This document shows positions 1 to 9,900 of a DNA stretch of 64,000 nucleotides, piece by piece. Made by a program: the position numbers and the translations under genes. The notes beneath the pieces are model-generated. The model ran no database searches, was not told the origin of the DNA, and was given only the letters and a program-made list of their open reading frames with translations. The stretch lies in NCBI GenBank assembly GCA_002356635.1, contig CP023454.1, forward strand, positions 1,162,501 through 1,226,500, read 5' to 3'. The first letter of the stretch is position 1. Each line of letters starts with the position of its first letter. Origin of the DNA: Rhodobacteraceae bacterium QY30 (GTDB lineage: Bacteria; Pseudomonadota; Alphaproteobacteria; Rhodobacterales; Rhodobacteraceae).

Positions 1-438
<438 letters not shown>

Positions 439-516
439 CCAGTAACAGCAAGGCACAACACGCCAAAGCAAACTGGGCAAATGTAACTTGGACAACGATT
501 GTTGTGCTCCTTCCTT

Positions 517-635
517 GGTTTGGTGGTCATAGCGCGAGCAAAACACCCGATCCCATCCCGAACTCGGCCGTTAAGTGCCGCCGCGCCAATGGTACTGCGT
601 CTCAAGACGTGGGAGAGTAGGTCACCGCCAAACCT
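517..635 (+). rRNA. rrf: 5S ribosomal RNA
   Basis: About 119 nt. The closing helix is visible as GGTTTGGTGG (517-526) pairing with CCGCCAAACC (625-634). The internal signature CCCGAACTCGG and the loop around CAATGGTACTGCG are typical of alphaproteobacterial 5S rRNA. It lies between 23S and tRNA-fMet as expected for the operon tail. Confidence 0.93.
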
Positions 636-677
636 AGAAAGAAGCACATGTATCCCTCAAAACGATCCAAAAACCGG

Positions 678-758
<81 letters not shown>

Positions 759-784
759 TACTACGCTAGATCAACAGCTTAAGA

Positions 785-807
785 GCCGCCCTCTCGGGCG
801 GCTTTTT
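785..807 (+). terminator. Intrinsic terminator after rrn operon/tRNA-fMet
   Basis: Stem GCCGCCC/GGGCGGC with loop TCTC followed by TTTTT. It lies 30 bp beyond the tRNA CCA, just inside the island's left end, so the element may supply the terminator for the rRNA operon. Confidence 0.85.
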
Positions 808-823
808 GCGTTCCCAACGGCGG

Positions 824-840
824 GTCAACAATAGGTCAAC
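824..840. repeat. 17-bp repeat, candidate integrase arm site (left)
   Basis: GTCAACAATAGGTCAAC contains two direct GTCAAC half-sites. The identical 17-mer lies at 40166-40182 inside the right end, and a variant GTCAACACCTGGTCAAC lies at 40439-40455. Position just inside the att repeats suggests arm-type binding sites of the lost integrase; this is inference. Confidence 0.6.
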
Positions 841-986
841 AAACGGACGCAATCCGCGTGCGAAAACACCGGGATAGTCGCCAGTCAGGATTAGCAACGC
901 GCCAAGACCGCAGCCGACAGCGCTCAATCGGAATTGAGCCCAGATTTTCCGGACATCCGAGCCCTCGCCACCCTATCTTGACTTGG

Positions 987-2729
987 TCAATTTGCCCGCG
1001 ACTGTTTTCTTAGGCTCTCAACTGCAGCTTCGAGCAATGCTTCATCTGGAGCCAAGCTGCCCCATTCTTTCCAGAAGTCTCGAGTGGCGCTGTCCGGTTT
1101 CACGCGAGGCTGATCCAGTTTGATCCGCGTAGGCAGAAGAACCGCATCGCCAAGAAGCAGTGCTTCGCCGGTATCCAGCAAAGGAAGCATTGCGGTGAGG
1201 CCGACGAGCGAGTCTGGCATCAACCTCTTGATCACGTTCTGATCACTGTCGTTGGTTAGCCGCAGGGCAAGGAAGTTGTTGCACTGGGAGAGGATGGTAC
1301 GACTAACGTCGGACGGCCTTTGGCTTACCACCAGCAACGAGAAGCCGTACTTCCGCCCCTCCTTCGCAATGCGTTCGAATGCTGACAAGGCTTGGCGCTG
1401 GACTGCGTCAGCATCGTCTTTCACGGGCAGGTAAAGGTGCGCTTCATCACATAGCAACGTTATGGGAGTTCGCGCTTCCGGGTTCATCCAGAATTGGACG
1501 TCGTACAGTAGGCGAGCCATGGTTCCGGTCACCACTGGAAGCACGTCGGCTGGCACCTCAGAGAAATCGATAATCTTGATTCCCTTTCCCTCGCCCGCGC
1601 CCAGTAGCTTTACGATCTGTTTGGCAAGCCAGCCGTAGTCGAGCGCTGCCTTGGGGGGGGAGAACATGAATCCATACCGACGATCATCAAGTTTGGCTTC
1701 CAAGCGGGAAATGAAACGCGTCAGCTTGTCTTCCCATTCGCCTTTTACCGGACCAGTCTTCCCAACGCCCTTAGTGGTGTTGTCGGTGTTCAAACGGGTA
1801 ACCAGGTCCGACACCTTGTAGGGGATTGGAGAGTCGACAGTGAAGGTCTCCTTTACCTTCGCTTGTCCAGACGCATCGAGCGTCTCGCCCTTGAGGTCAC
1901 GAACGTGGAGGGTGAACCGCGATGCCTGATTTGGAGCGTTCTGATCGCTGCGATCCAGGATCATCGACAGCATCTCGTCACGGTTCAAGAGCCAGTAGGG
2001 GAGAAAAAGAGCGTCATCTTTTGGTTCGGCTAGGTCGCCTGGCCCTGCTATGCGGAAACGCTGGGCGAAACCGCCTTGGCTCTTATCTGCGAGCGGCCGA
2101 TATTCTCCGTGCATGTCAAACACAACAATGTTCGGATACTTGAGCTTTGCTGCCCGCTCGAGAATGAGCGCGACTGCCCAACTCTTGCCGGAACCCGTGC
2201 TACCGAGCACCGCCGCGTGTCTCTGAAAGAACTTATCACCACTGGCTATTGCCTCGGCGCTGCGATCCGCAACGAAGGTACCAAGTTTTAGACGTTCATC
2301 GTCGGAGAAGCCCGCTCCGAGTATCCCCATAAAGCGCTGAAGGTTTCCACCTTCTACGATGTAGCAATCACGGTCGATTTGCGGAAAGCTGTCCGCACCA
2401 CGCTTAAACGTGTTTGTTTTGTCGCCATCGACTGTTCGATAGGTGCCGATAACAAAGGCTTGCATGTGATCTGAGGGTGAAACCGTCAGTACTCCAAGCT
2501 CACCCTCATCGGGGCCAGAAAGCTCCTCGCGCAAAGAGCGGGTGACCCGATCGGTCATCCCGATCAGATATTCGGATTCTGTTGCGCCCTTGATTGCGAT
2601 CAGTTGGCCGATTCCGACACGGGTCAGCATCTCAGAGTTTGTCACGTCGATTGCGACGCGACTGGTGTCGACGCCTGCGACGCGGCCGATCTGATCGTTT
2701 TCGGTAAGCGCGAGTGCCAAGCCGGTCAT
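987..2729 (-). CDS. herA: HerA-like ATPase of a SIR2-HerA antiphage pair
   Basis: 580 aa. An N-terminal HAS-barrel-like beta region is followed by a FtsK/HerA P-loop ATPase: Walker A GSTGSGKS at 176-183, Walker B LLCDEAH around 425-431, and VVSQRPSDV around 468-475. HerA ATPases assemble as hexamers. In SIR2-HerA systems the HerA hexamer binds a SIR2 NADase/nuclease oligomer, and infection triggers NAD+ loss and abortive death. The start codon overlaps the stop of the upstream SIR2 gene (ATGA at 2726-2729), so the pair is translationally coupled. Codon use is less GC-rich than the prophage genes to the right, consistent with separate acquisition. It is the last gene before the left att site. 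Confidence 0.85.
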   Translation of the reverse strand: MTGLALALTENDQIGRVAGVDTSRVAIDVTNSEMLTRVGIGQLIAIKGATESEYLIGMTDRVTRSLREELSGPDEGELGVLTVSPSDHMQAFVIGTYRTVDGDKTNTFKRGADSFPQIDRDCYIVEGGNLQRFMGILGAGFSDDERLKLGTFVADRSAEAIASGDKFFQRHAAVLGSTGSGKSWAVALILERAAKLKYPNIVVFDMHGEYRPLADKSQGGFAQRFRIAGPGDLAEPKDDALFLPYWLLNRDEMLSMILDRSDQNAPNQASRFTLHVRDLKGETLDASGQAKVKETFTVDSPIPYKVSDLVTRLNTDNTTKGVGKTGPVKGEWEDKLTRFISRLEAKLDDRRYGFMFSPPKAALDYGWLAKQIVKLLGAGEGKGIKIIDFSEVPADVLPVVTGTMARLLYDVQFWMNPEARTPITLLCDEAHLYLPVKDDADAVQRQALSAFERIAKEGRKYGFSLLVVSQRPSDVSRTILSQCNNFLALRLTNDSDQNVIKRLMPDSLVGLTAMLPLLDTGEALLLGDAVLLPTRIKLDQPRVKPDSATRDFWKEWGSLAPDEALLEAAVESLRKQSRAN

Positions 2730-3775
2730 GCTGTTAGAACTCCCCTTACAAAGCCATCAAGGTCCCAGTAGTCGTTACCCGGGTAGAATTTCTCCGCCCC
2801 ATCAATGATGAAGCGCGTCCCGTCCACGCCAGCCTCACAGTGGAACTCTGCAGCGATCACGTTACGATTTTCGAAAGCGACCGTTCGAGCCTTTGGGGAC
2901 AGAGTTCGTGTTAGAATGACCGTTCGTGCACCGGACCGAATGCGCGGCGTTAAGTGAGTTTCCAAGTGATCATCGTTAAAGCCGTAGCCGAGTATAAGGA
3001 GGCGGCTCGCACGGTCTATGGCATCATTGCCTTTCTCGCGGTGCTTGTCGAACGGGCTCTCATAACCGTTGCGGAATTTGTTCAAGCCCGGAGTGATGAT
3101 GAGTCGTGGGCAGGGAAGCGCGCCCGCGAAACGAACCGGATTTCCTTCACGATGATACCAGTCGAGACTACCGTGAGGCTTAAAGACGCTTGCCTTTGGC
3201 GCAAACTTGTATCGAACGCTTCTTCCTACAAGCTTTACGTCCCTACAGAAGCTCCAATAGCTTTCTAGCGGCTCCAGGCGCGCGGCGAAATGGCCAGAGA
3301 ACATTGTATCAACGCCAAGTCCGGCTTCTTCGCATGCGAGTTCTGCGAGGCGATCATAGTTTGTGGTGATGATCGGTATGCCAGATCCTGGTTTCAAAAG
3401 ATGCGGGATTAGCTTGGTGAGGCGCAGGCTTCTTGATCTGCTGAAAACTTCAGCAATGATCGATGCTTCGGCCTGTGCAATGAAATCACCTGTGAGCTGA
3501 ACAATTGCGACCTCCAGTGTCGGTGTCGGCGCATGCTTTAGCAGTGCCGCCTCGAGGCCTTCAGCCGCAATCAATGGATAGATCTGCTCCCACAACTTCT
3601 GGTCATCAGCAGAAAGAACGCCGGGCAGTTGGGCCATAAGGTGACTGCCAATCGCCCCCATGCCCGGAACGCCTTCGGCACACGAAAGACCAGAGCCAAT
3701 GATGAGAACCAGCCCATCCCCAAAGTGACCCTGCAGCTGCTTCTTTAACGCACCTAGTTCCACGCCCTCATCCAC
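2726..3775 (-). CDS. sir2: SIR2-family NADase of a SIR2-HerA antiphage pair
   Basis: 349 aa from a GTG start. SIR2 fold motifs are visible: GSGLS at 27-31 (NAD-binding loop), TTNYDRL at 137-143 with the conserved Asn-Asp region, and KPHGSLDW at 199-206 with the catalytic His201. A later LILGYGFNDDH segment belongs to the Rossmann core. The C-terminal about 60 residues show no domain I recognise. It overlaps herA by 4 bp and no other gene shares the operon. Family knowledge: defence SIR2 proteins hydrolyse NAD+ on phage sensing, and the pairing with HerA is an established two-gene system. The pair sits at the island edge next to the prophage lysis genes. Confidence 0.85.
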   Translation of the reverse strand: MDEGVELGALKKQLQGHFGDGLVLIIGSGLSCAEGVPGMGAIGSHLMAQLPGVLSADDQKLWEQIYPLIAAEGLEAALLKHAPTPTLEVAIVQLTGDFIAQAEASIIAEVFSRSRSLRLTKLIPHLLKPGSGIPIITTNYDRLAELACEEAGLGVDTMFSGHFAARLEPLESYWSFCRDVKLVGRSVRYKFAPKASVFKPHGSLDWYHREGNPVRFAGALPCPRLIITPGLNKFRNGYESPFDKHREKGNDAIDRASRLLILGYGFNDDHLETHLTPRIRSGARTVILTRTLSPKARTVAFENRNVIAAEFHCEAGVDGTRFIIDGAEKFYPGNDYWDLDGFVRGVLTA

Positions 3776-3894
3776 ATCGCAGCCCCGCTCTCGGATAGGA
3801 TTGCATTGTCTTGGGTTGTGGGCAAGGTTGCCAGGTGCAACTCTAAGACTGATGGCGGCGCTTGACGATAATGCGGTCGTACGAATGCCATGCG

Positions 3895-4122
3895 CTATGC
3901 ACGGTCTTTTACCACATACCCAGCCACGAAGTTCACCGCGCCCTGGGCCAGCGCGAGCCCGCCTGCCACAAGGGACGCCCCCACCTCCCCGCCGCAGGCT
4001 TCCGACAACCCCGGCAGCCAGGGCGCGATGATCGCTGCAACGATCGGGCCAAGCAGGCTCGTCCAGCCGACGGCGGCCATCTTGCGGGTGGGGCGAAGGT
4101 TGGATTGGTTGATCAGGTTCAT
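3895..4122 (-). CDS. Small phage membrane protein, putative holin
   Basis: 75 aa. A positively charged N-terminus precedes a hydrophobic stretch (about residues 17-38, WTSLLGPIVAAIIAPWLPGL) and a second weakly hydrophobic segment (46-70). A good ribosome site (GGAGAGACC) precedes ATG. It lies 23 bp downstream of the endolysin gene on the same strand, where phages keep holins. The holin role is inferred from size, membrane character and position; I do not recognise a specific family. Confidence 0.6.
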   Translation of the reverse strand: MNLINQSNLRPTRKMAAVGWTSLLGPIVAAIIAPWLPGLSEACGGEVGASLVAGGLALAQGAVNFVAGYVVKDRA

Positions 4123-4145
4123 GTTGGTCTCTCCTTTGATGGATT

Positions 4146-4781
4146 TCAGGCCCTGTTGATCCAGCTGCGCACGACGAAGCCCGGGCAGGCTTTGGCCGCG
4201 TGGTCGTTGTGACCGGTTATGCGGGTGATGGCGGTCTCGGCGCGGATGGCGTCGATCAGGCCCCGCAGGGCCCGATCCTGGGCGGCCGTGAAGTTCCGCT
4301 CGAAGGGATCGGTTGCGGACGAACCCGCCCCGCCGATCAGGCAGATATGGATGACGCCGCGATTGTGGCCTTCGACCCCGGCGCCGATCTCGGTTTCGGC
4401 CCTGCCGGGCAGGATGGCACCGTCGCGATCGATCAGGTGGTGGTAGCCGATCTTGCGCCAGCCACGCTCTTCGCGGTGCCAGCGGTCGATCTCCTTGCGC
4501 TTGGCGGTCAGGGGCTGGCCACGCATCCAGTCCGGGTGGGTGGCGGCGCAGTGGATCACGATCTCGTCCACGGGATAGCGGCTGCTTCCCTGGAAAATCA
4601 TCGGCCCTGTTGGTGCCGCGGCCATCGGTTTCAGGTTGCGGATCGCACCGCCCTCGGCTGACACGGCCTTGAGGGCGGCATCGGTTCGCGGGCCGAAGAG
4701 GCCGTCGATCGCGCCGGTGTAGTAGCCGAGGCGCGCTAGCGCCATTTGCAGCGCCTTCAGCGCATCGATCTGTTCGGTCAT
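4146..4781 (-). CDS. Endolysin: peptidoglycan-binding + N-acetylmuramoyl-L-alanine amidase
   Basis: 211 aa from the ATG at 4781, which has AAAGGA upstream; a longer reading to 4802 lacks such a site. Residues about 4-40 form a peptidoglycan-binding type 1 domain (LQMALARLGYYTGAIDGLFG). The rest is an amidase_2/PGRP fold: VDEIVIHCAATHPDW supplies the first zinc His, YHHLIDRDG and GHNRGVIHICLIGG the core, and GHNDHAAKACPGF the last zinc ligands. It should cleave the bond between MurNAc and L-alanine for host lysis. It sits between a putative holin and a small coiled-coil gene, forming the lysis cassette of the prophage. Confidence 0.85.
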   Translation of the reverse strand: MTEQIDALKALQMALARLGYYTGAIDGLFGPRTDAALKAVSAEGGAIRNLKPMAAAPTGPMIFQGSSRYPVDEIVIHCAATHPDWMRGQPLTAKRKEIDRWHREERGWRKIGYHHLIDRDGAILPGRAETEIGAGVEGHNRGVIHICLIGGAGSSATDPFERNFTAAQDRALRGLIDAIRAETAITRITGHNDHAAKACPGFVVRSWINRA

Positions 4782-4850
4782 GGGTGTGGTCCTTTCAGGC
4801 AAAGAAAAACCCCGCCGAAGGGGCGGGGCGCGGGGCGGTTTGGGCAGGGG

Positions 4851-4997
4851 TCAACCGGCAGCGGGTGGGTCCGGCGGCGGGCTGTGCACCTCCCGGGTGG
4901 TGGCCAGTTCGGCGGCGAGAAGGGCGCAACGTTCGGACAGGATCGCGATCTGTTGGCGCAGTTCGGCGACATAGGCGGATGAGGCAGCGGGCGACAT
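4851..4997 (-). CDS. Small coiled-coil phage protein
   Basis: 48 aa. A strong ribosome site (GAAAGGAGCC) stands a few bases before ATG. The body is a single amphipathic helix (YVAELRQQIAILSERCALLA) with a proline-rich tail. It lies in the lysis cassette between the tail fibre and endolysin genes. I do not recognise a family; a spanin- or Rz-like accessory role is possible but unsupported because no signal peptide or lipobox is visible. Confidence 0.55.
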   Translation of the reverse strand: MSPAASSAYVAELRQQIAILSERCALLAAELATTREVHSPPPDPPAAG

Positions 4998-5014
4998 CAG
5001 GGCTCCTTTCAGGG

Positions 5015-6898
5015 TCAGAAGTCGGTTTCGAGGTAGAGGCCGGTGCATTCGAACGCGACCGCCGCGGCGGTGGCGCCGTTGTTCAGGAAGAGGCGCGGGG
5101 CGAGGAAGGTCGTTGCTTGAGGCAGGTCGGCCGTCACCTCCTGTTCGAAGACAGCGCCCGTCAGCTCGTTGACGGTGCGCAGCCAGATCGACGTGCCCGC
5201 GGCCGGGCACCAGATCGTCAGGGTGATCAACCCAGCTGTGGCGACCGGAAACCCGGCACCGAGATCCACGAGGGTGGGCGCGCCGGTCGCGTCATTGCTG
5301 ACCAATTGCCAGTTCGTATGCGTGCCGCGCTGGAACCCGAGGCCGATGGCTTCCACGAGCGTGGAAATCGTCGTTGTGACCGCCAAGGCCGCGACAGAAG
5401 ACAAGAGCCCAAAGAACCCCATTCCGGTGGCCTGCAAGGTGGTCAGACTGATCCGGGCGACGAGTGTAAAGCCGCCAAGGCCTGCGGCATTGCCACGCCA
5501 GCAGGCGGTGACGGCCGAGCGCTGATCGCAGACGGAGTCCACCACCGCGGCCGACGTCACGCGCCAGCGCCGGGAACTCGAAAGCAGTGATCCTGCCGCC
5601 AGAGCAGGGTGGCTGACGGTGCCGACACTGGTCAAGGCGATGCCCTGGGCGGCGATCGTCGTGGCCGATACCGGCGCCCAGGCCCCGATCCGGTTCAGAC
5701 CCATATGCGGCTGCAAGGGGAAGTCGCGCCCGGAAGGCCGGACGACTTCCAGCCATGGCGCGCCTGCGCGCTGACGGCCATAAAGGGCCAGCTTGCCTGC
5801 CGGGGGCGATGCGGGCACAGCGGAGAGGCCCGGGATCACGATCGGCGCCGGGAACTCGGCTCGCCCGGTGGCCCGATCGATCACGAAGGCATCGAAGAAG
5901 GCCGATCCGTTCGGCGATACCTTCAGCATCACGTCGTCGGACCCGAGTAGCCCAAACAGCGCTCGCGCCGAGAAGCCAGTCTTCAGGGCAAGGCTAGCAT
6001 CATTCCCGGCGGCGGCTTTGTTGATCGTCGCCTCATGCGATCCGCCCGCGTTGTTCAGAAGCGTGGCGGCGGCATTGACGCTAAGCCGGTTCGAGGCATC
6101 GGGCGAGGCGCCGCCGAGCCCCAAACCCAGCGCGGTCACGTTCGCAGCCGCCGCGCCGATCGCGGTGACGCTGGCGGCGAAGGTCACCGTTGGTGTGTTG
6201 ACCACCGTCGTGCCCAGCGCCCCGGCAGTGGTCGAGCCGAGGTTGATCACCGTCGTCGATCCTGCTGCGCCGCCGGTGCCCAGGTTCACGGTCTTGGTGA
6301 CCCCGGTCGTCGTGCTGCCGGTTCCAAGTCCGTAGGTGGCGGTGGTTGCGGCCGTGCCGATCGTCACGGAGGCGTTTGAGAAGGTCGTCGCCCCGGTGAA
6401 GGTCTGGGCGGCGTTGCCGAGATGGGCGAGGGTCGCCGAGAGGTTCGGAAGGGTGAAGCTGCGCGTGGTGCCTGCCGAGAGGCCAGAGAGATCGAAGGCC
6501 GCGAGCTTGGTCGGGTCGGCATCGTCGGCCAGGCGGAAGAGGTTGTCCGGAAAGGGCAGCGCGGCCTGCCGCACCCAGACGCCGCCAAGAAAGGTCAGGG
6601 CGGCATCGGTCGCGCGATCCCAAACCGACCAACCTTCAGCGGGCGGATAGAAGGCCCAAGCCCCATCCTGCCAGGCGGCGATCGCAAAGGCTTGGCCAGC
6701 CCAGGCGCCTGTCGGTACTGCGCCCACAGTATAGCGGGCACCATCGACCGGCGATCCCGGCGGGGTGTTCAAGCCGATGCTTTCCACGGCGGGCTGCACA
6801 AGGGCATCGAGGGCGCGGAAGGCCTCGTTGACGGTGATATGCTTCTGCGCCTGGTTCGCCTCGAGGAAGGTGAGGCGGATGTTCGGGGTGTCGGCCAT
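5015..6898 (-). CDS. Tail fibre/receptor-binding protein, DUF2793 family
   Basis: 627 aa. The N-terminus (ADTPNIRLTFLEANQAQKHI, residues 2-21) is the DUF2793 signature found in Rhodobacteraceae phages and after GTA tail clusters. Residues about 120-300 are low-complexity Thr/Ala/Gly repeats of the type seen in trimeric fibre shafts. The C-terminal about 130 residues (ending TGLYLETDF) are a globular domain. A homologous C-terminal fragment lies at 45869-46135 on the same strand. The gene is the most promoter-distal of the tail module, the usual place for host-range proteins. Confidence 0.8.
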   Translation of the reverse strand: MADTPNIRLTFLEANQAQKHITVNEAFRALDALVQPAVESIGLNTPPGSPVDGARYTVGAVPTGAWAGQAFAIAAWQDGAWAFYPPAEGWSVWDRATDAALTFLGGVWVRQAALPFPDNLFRLADDADPTKLAAFDLSGLSAGTTRSFTLPNLSATLAHLGNAAQTFTGATTFSNASVTIGTAATTATYGLGTGSTTTGVTKTVNLGTGGAAGSTTVINLGSTTAGALGTTVVNTPTVTFAASVTAIGAAAANVTALGLGLGGASPDASNRLSVNAAATLLNNAGGSHEATINKAAAGNDASLALKTGFSARALFGLLGSDDVMLKVSPNGSAFFDAFVIDRATGRAEFPAPIVIPGLSAVPASPPAGKLALYGRQRAGAPWLEVVRPSGRDFPLQPHMGLNRIGAWAPVSATTIAAQGIALTSVGTVSHPALAAGSLLSSSRRWRVTSAAVVDSVCDQRSAVTACWRGNAAGLGGFTLVARISLTTLQATGMGFFGLLSSVAALAVTTTISTLVEAIGLGFQRGTHTNWQLVSNDATGAPTLVDLGAGFPVATAGLITLTIWCPAAGTSIWLRTVNELTGAVFEQEVTADLPQATTFLAPRLFLNNGATAAAVAFECTGLYLETDF

Positions 6899-6910
6899 GG
6901 TGCCTCCAGA

Positions 6911-9900
6911 TCAAAGGGTGACGTCGAGGATCGCGCCGCGGCCCAGCGCGCCGGTTTGCGCGATGTGAAGCGCGAGGGAGCCAGGAACGGGCGCGCCGAA
7001 GTCGGCGGTTTGCATGGCGACCGTGTAGGTGAAGGCAGGCGTGGCAAGGCCGGAAACCGTGCGCATGACAGCCGCACCGTTCAGGATATCGATCTCGTAG
7101 CTTTCTGCCGCCTCGCCCAGAGGCACTTCGGTCAGGGCCCAGTTGTCGCCCGTGAACGCGCGGGTGCGGCGGGTCCAGCTGAGGGCGATATCACCGCCGG
7201 GCAGGGTGACCCGCCGCGCGTGACAGGGCCGCCAAGGGCGCAAGCCGCGGGCGGTTGGCGCGAAGGAGAGGGCAAGGTTTGCGGGATCGCCTGCGGGCTT
7301 GCTCGAGGCGCCGATCCGCCAGTTCCAGGCCGCACCATAATCGGCGCTGCCAATCGGCAGCGGTTTGACCCCTCCGTCCAGCACGACCACCCGCGCCCCG
7401 GCGGGGGCCGGATTGGCGATCGCGTCCTCAGTGCCAAGGAGCCCGCGCAGGAGCCGGGTCAGACGCCAGCGCCCTGGCGATTGCAGGCTGGCTGTTGCAA
7501 AGCCGATGATCTCCCAAAGATCAGGCGCGGTCTCGATCGCCAGCCAGTTCGCGCCAGAAAACACCGCCGCATCACTGACGCTGGCGAACTGGCCCGCGAT
7601 CATGTCGACCCAAAGCTCATTGCCGCGGTCGAAGCGGTTGGTCGGCCCGGCATAGAAAGGAAAGGCGAGGGTGCCGAACCAGCCCGGTCGGGATATGGTG
7701 GTCAGGACCGCGAAGCCGTTTGTCGTCGCCGATCGCCACACCGCCGCCGTGCCATACCATGGGGTAGCATGGGCCGCGGCATAGGGCTGCCAGTCCGGAA
7801 AATCCTCCGACAACTGCGGCAGGTTCATCAGTGCCACAAGCGGCGGCCCATAGACCGCCTTCGCCCCCGAAGTCGCGCCCCGATCACTGCCAGGGGCCAG
7901 ATCGTAAATCGCCCGATCCGACCTGCGCGCCTCAACCCGCCGCCCAGCGCCGTCGGTGATCGAGGTCAGGGCGAATTCCATCAGGCGATTGTCGTGATCC
8001 AGCAGGATCACATCGGCCGGGTCCAAAGCCAGGCGCGACGGCGGCAAGGTGAAACTTGCCTTCTCGCGGCCGACCCATGCCTCGAAGAGGGCCCGGCGCA
8101 CCCCGCGCTCGGCGGCGCCACTGGTCGAGGCGATGGGCAGTTGCTCGGCCGAGATGCGGGCCGTGTCGACCGTGATCCGGCGGGCCTCGACGGTGATGCC
8201 TGCGAATTCCTCGTCGCGCGCCATCAGGCGCCATTTGAGGGCGAGCGGCAGTTCGGTCTCTTGCGCCCGGGTCAGTTCCAGATCCTCGGCCTCGCGGCTG
8301 GCCGCGACGAGGCTGTCGAGGGTGATCGTGGCCATCGGGCGCTGCCCCCGCATGCGAAAGCAGATTTTGCCCTCAGCCTCGAAAGCGTCGAAGCCGAAAA
8401 GGCGGGCGAGGGTCTCGATCGAGGCGCGGGGGCTTTCGATCGCGTTAACCGCAAAGCCCGGCACAGACCCGGCCAGATCGGTGACATCGAGGTCAGCTGC
8501 AGCAATCCCAGCGCGGGCGCAAAGTTCGGCTACGAGCTCGGCGAGGCCCGTGGCCCCGGCCCGGCCTGTGAGCCAGTGCCCCAGCCGCCAGTTCTCGGCA
8601 TCGGACCAGACATCGCTGCGGGCCGGGAAGGCCGGGAAAGGGCGGGCATCCCATGTCCAGAGCGCGATCTCGGCGGTCTCGATCATTCGGCCGGAGTAAA
8701 GACTGGCGGCCGGGTTGTTGGCTGGGTTGGCCCAATAGCCGATCAGGGCCTCGGCATAGCGGCGCTGGATGAACTCGTCCGGCCAGCCCCGCGAGAAATG
8801 CGGCAGCAGGGATTCCGAGGACTTGGGATCGACAAAGACATTTGGCTGGTTCGTGCCGCGATCGACGCAGGGCGCGCCTGCCTCGGTGAAGCGGATCGGC
8901 TTTGATCCAGGCACCCAGGCCGTCGGCCCGCCGCTTTCCACGCCGCCGGGGCGGTTGATGTGTGATTGGCTCCACCAGTTCCGCAGGTCTTTCGGCCGAA
9001 ACACCCAAGGCTTGCCCGCGCCGTCAGTGATCGGGGTGCGGATTTGCGCCAGGCGATCTGCAGAAGAGGCATAGAACCAGTCGAAGCCTTCGCCGCCTTC
9101 GATGTTGGCTTGCAGATAGGCGGTCTCATGCGGGCCATGCCACCCGGCCAGAGCATCGAGGTGGTCATCGCCATCGCGCCAATCCGAGACCGGCAGGTAA
9201 TTGTCGATCGCCACGAAATCCACATTCGCGGATGCCCAGAGCGGATCGAGGTGAAAGAACACATCGCCCGAACCGTCGGCAGGCTGGTGGCCGAAGTATT
9301 CCGACCAGTCGGCGGCATAGCTGACCTTGGTGCCCGGCCCGAGGATTGCGCTGACATCGGCCGCGAGTTGCACGAAGGAGGTGACGGCAGGATAGGTCGA
9401 GGCGCCGGAGCGGATTTGCGTCAGCCCGCGCATCTCGGTGCCGATCAGGAATGCGTCCACGCCCCCGGCCGCGGCGCAGAGATGGGCATAATGCAGGATC
9501 ATCCGACGCAGGCCCCAATCGCTGGGGCTGCCGGTGAAGCTAACTGTCGTGCCCGACACCGCGAACTGCCCCGGGGCGGCGGCACCGAAGAAGGCCGCAA
9601 CCTGCGCCCCTGCTGCGGCCGTCTTGTCGACCGTGCCCGCAAAGCCGGCCGCCGGGGCGCAGGTGATGCGGCCGCGCCAAGGATAGACTGGCTGGCCCGG
9701 GCTCGTGCCGTTTGGCGAATAGGGGTTCGGCAGGGTGTTCGCCGCGGGGATGTCCATCAGGATGAAGGGGTAGAAGGTGACGCGCTTGCCGCGGGCCTTC
9801 AGTTCTTGGATAGCCTGCACGACAGCCACATCGGTGGGCGTGCCACCATAGGCCGGGCCGCCATCGACAGTGGAAACGACATGCGCACCGGTGCGGGTGA

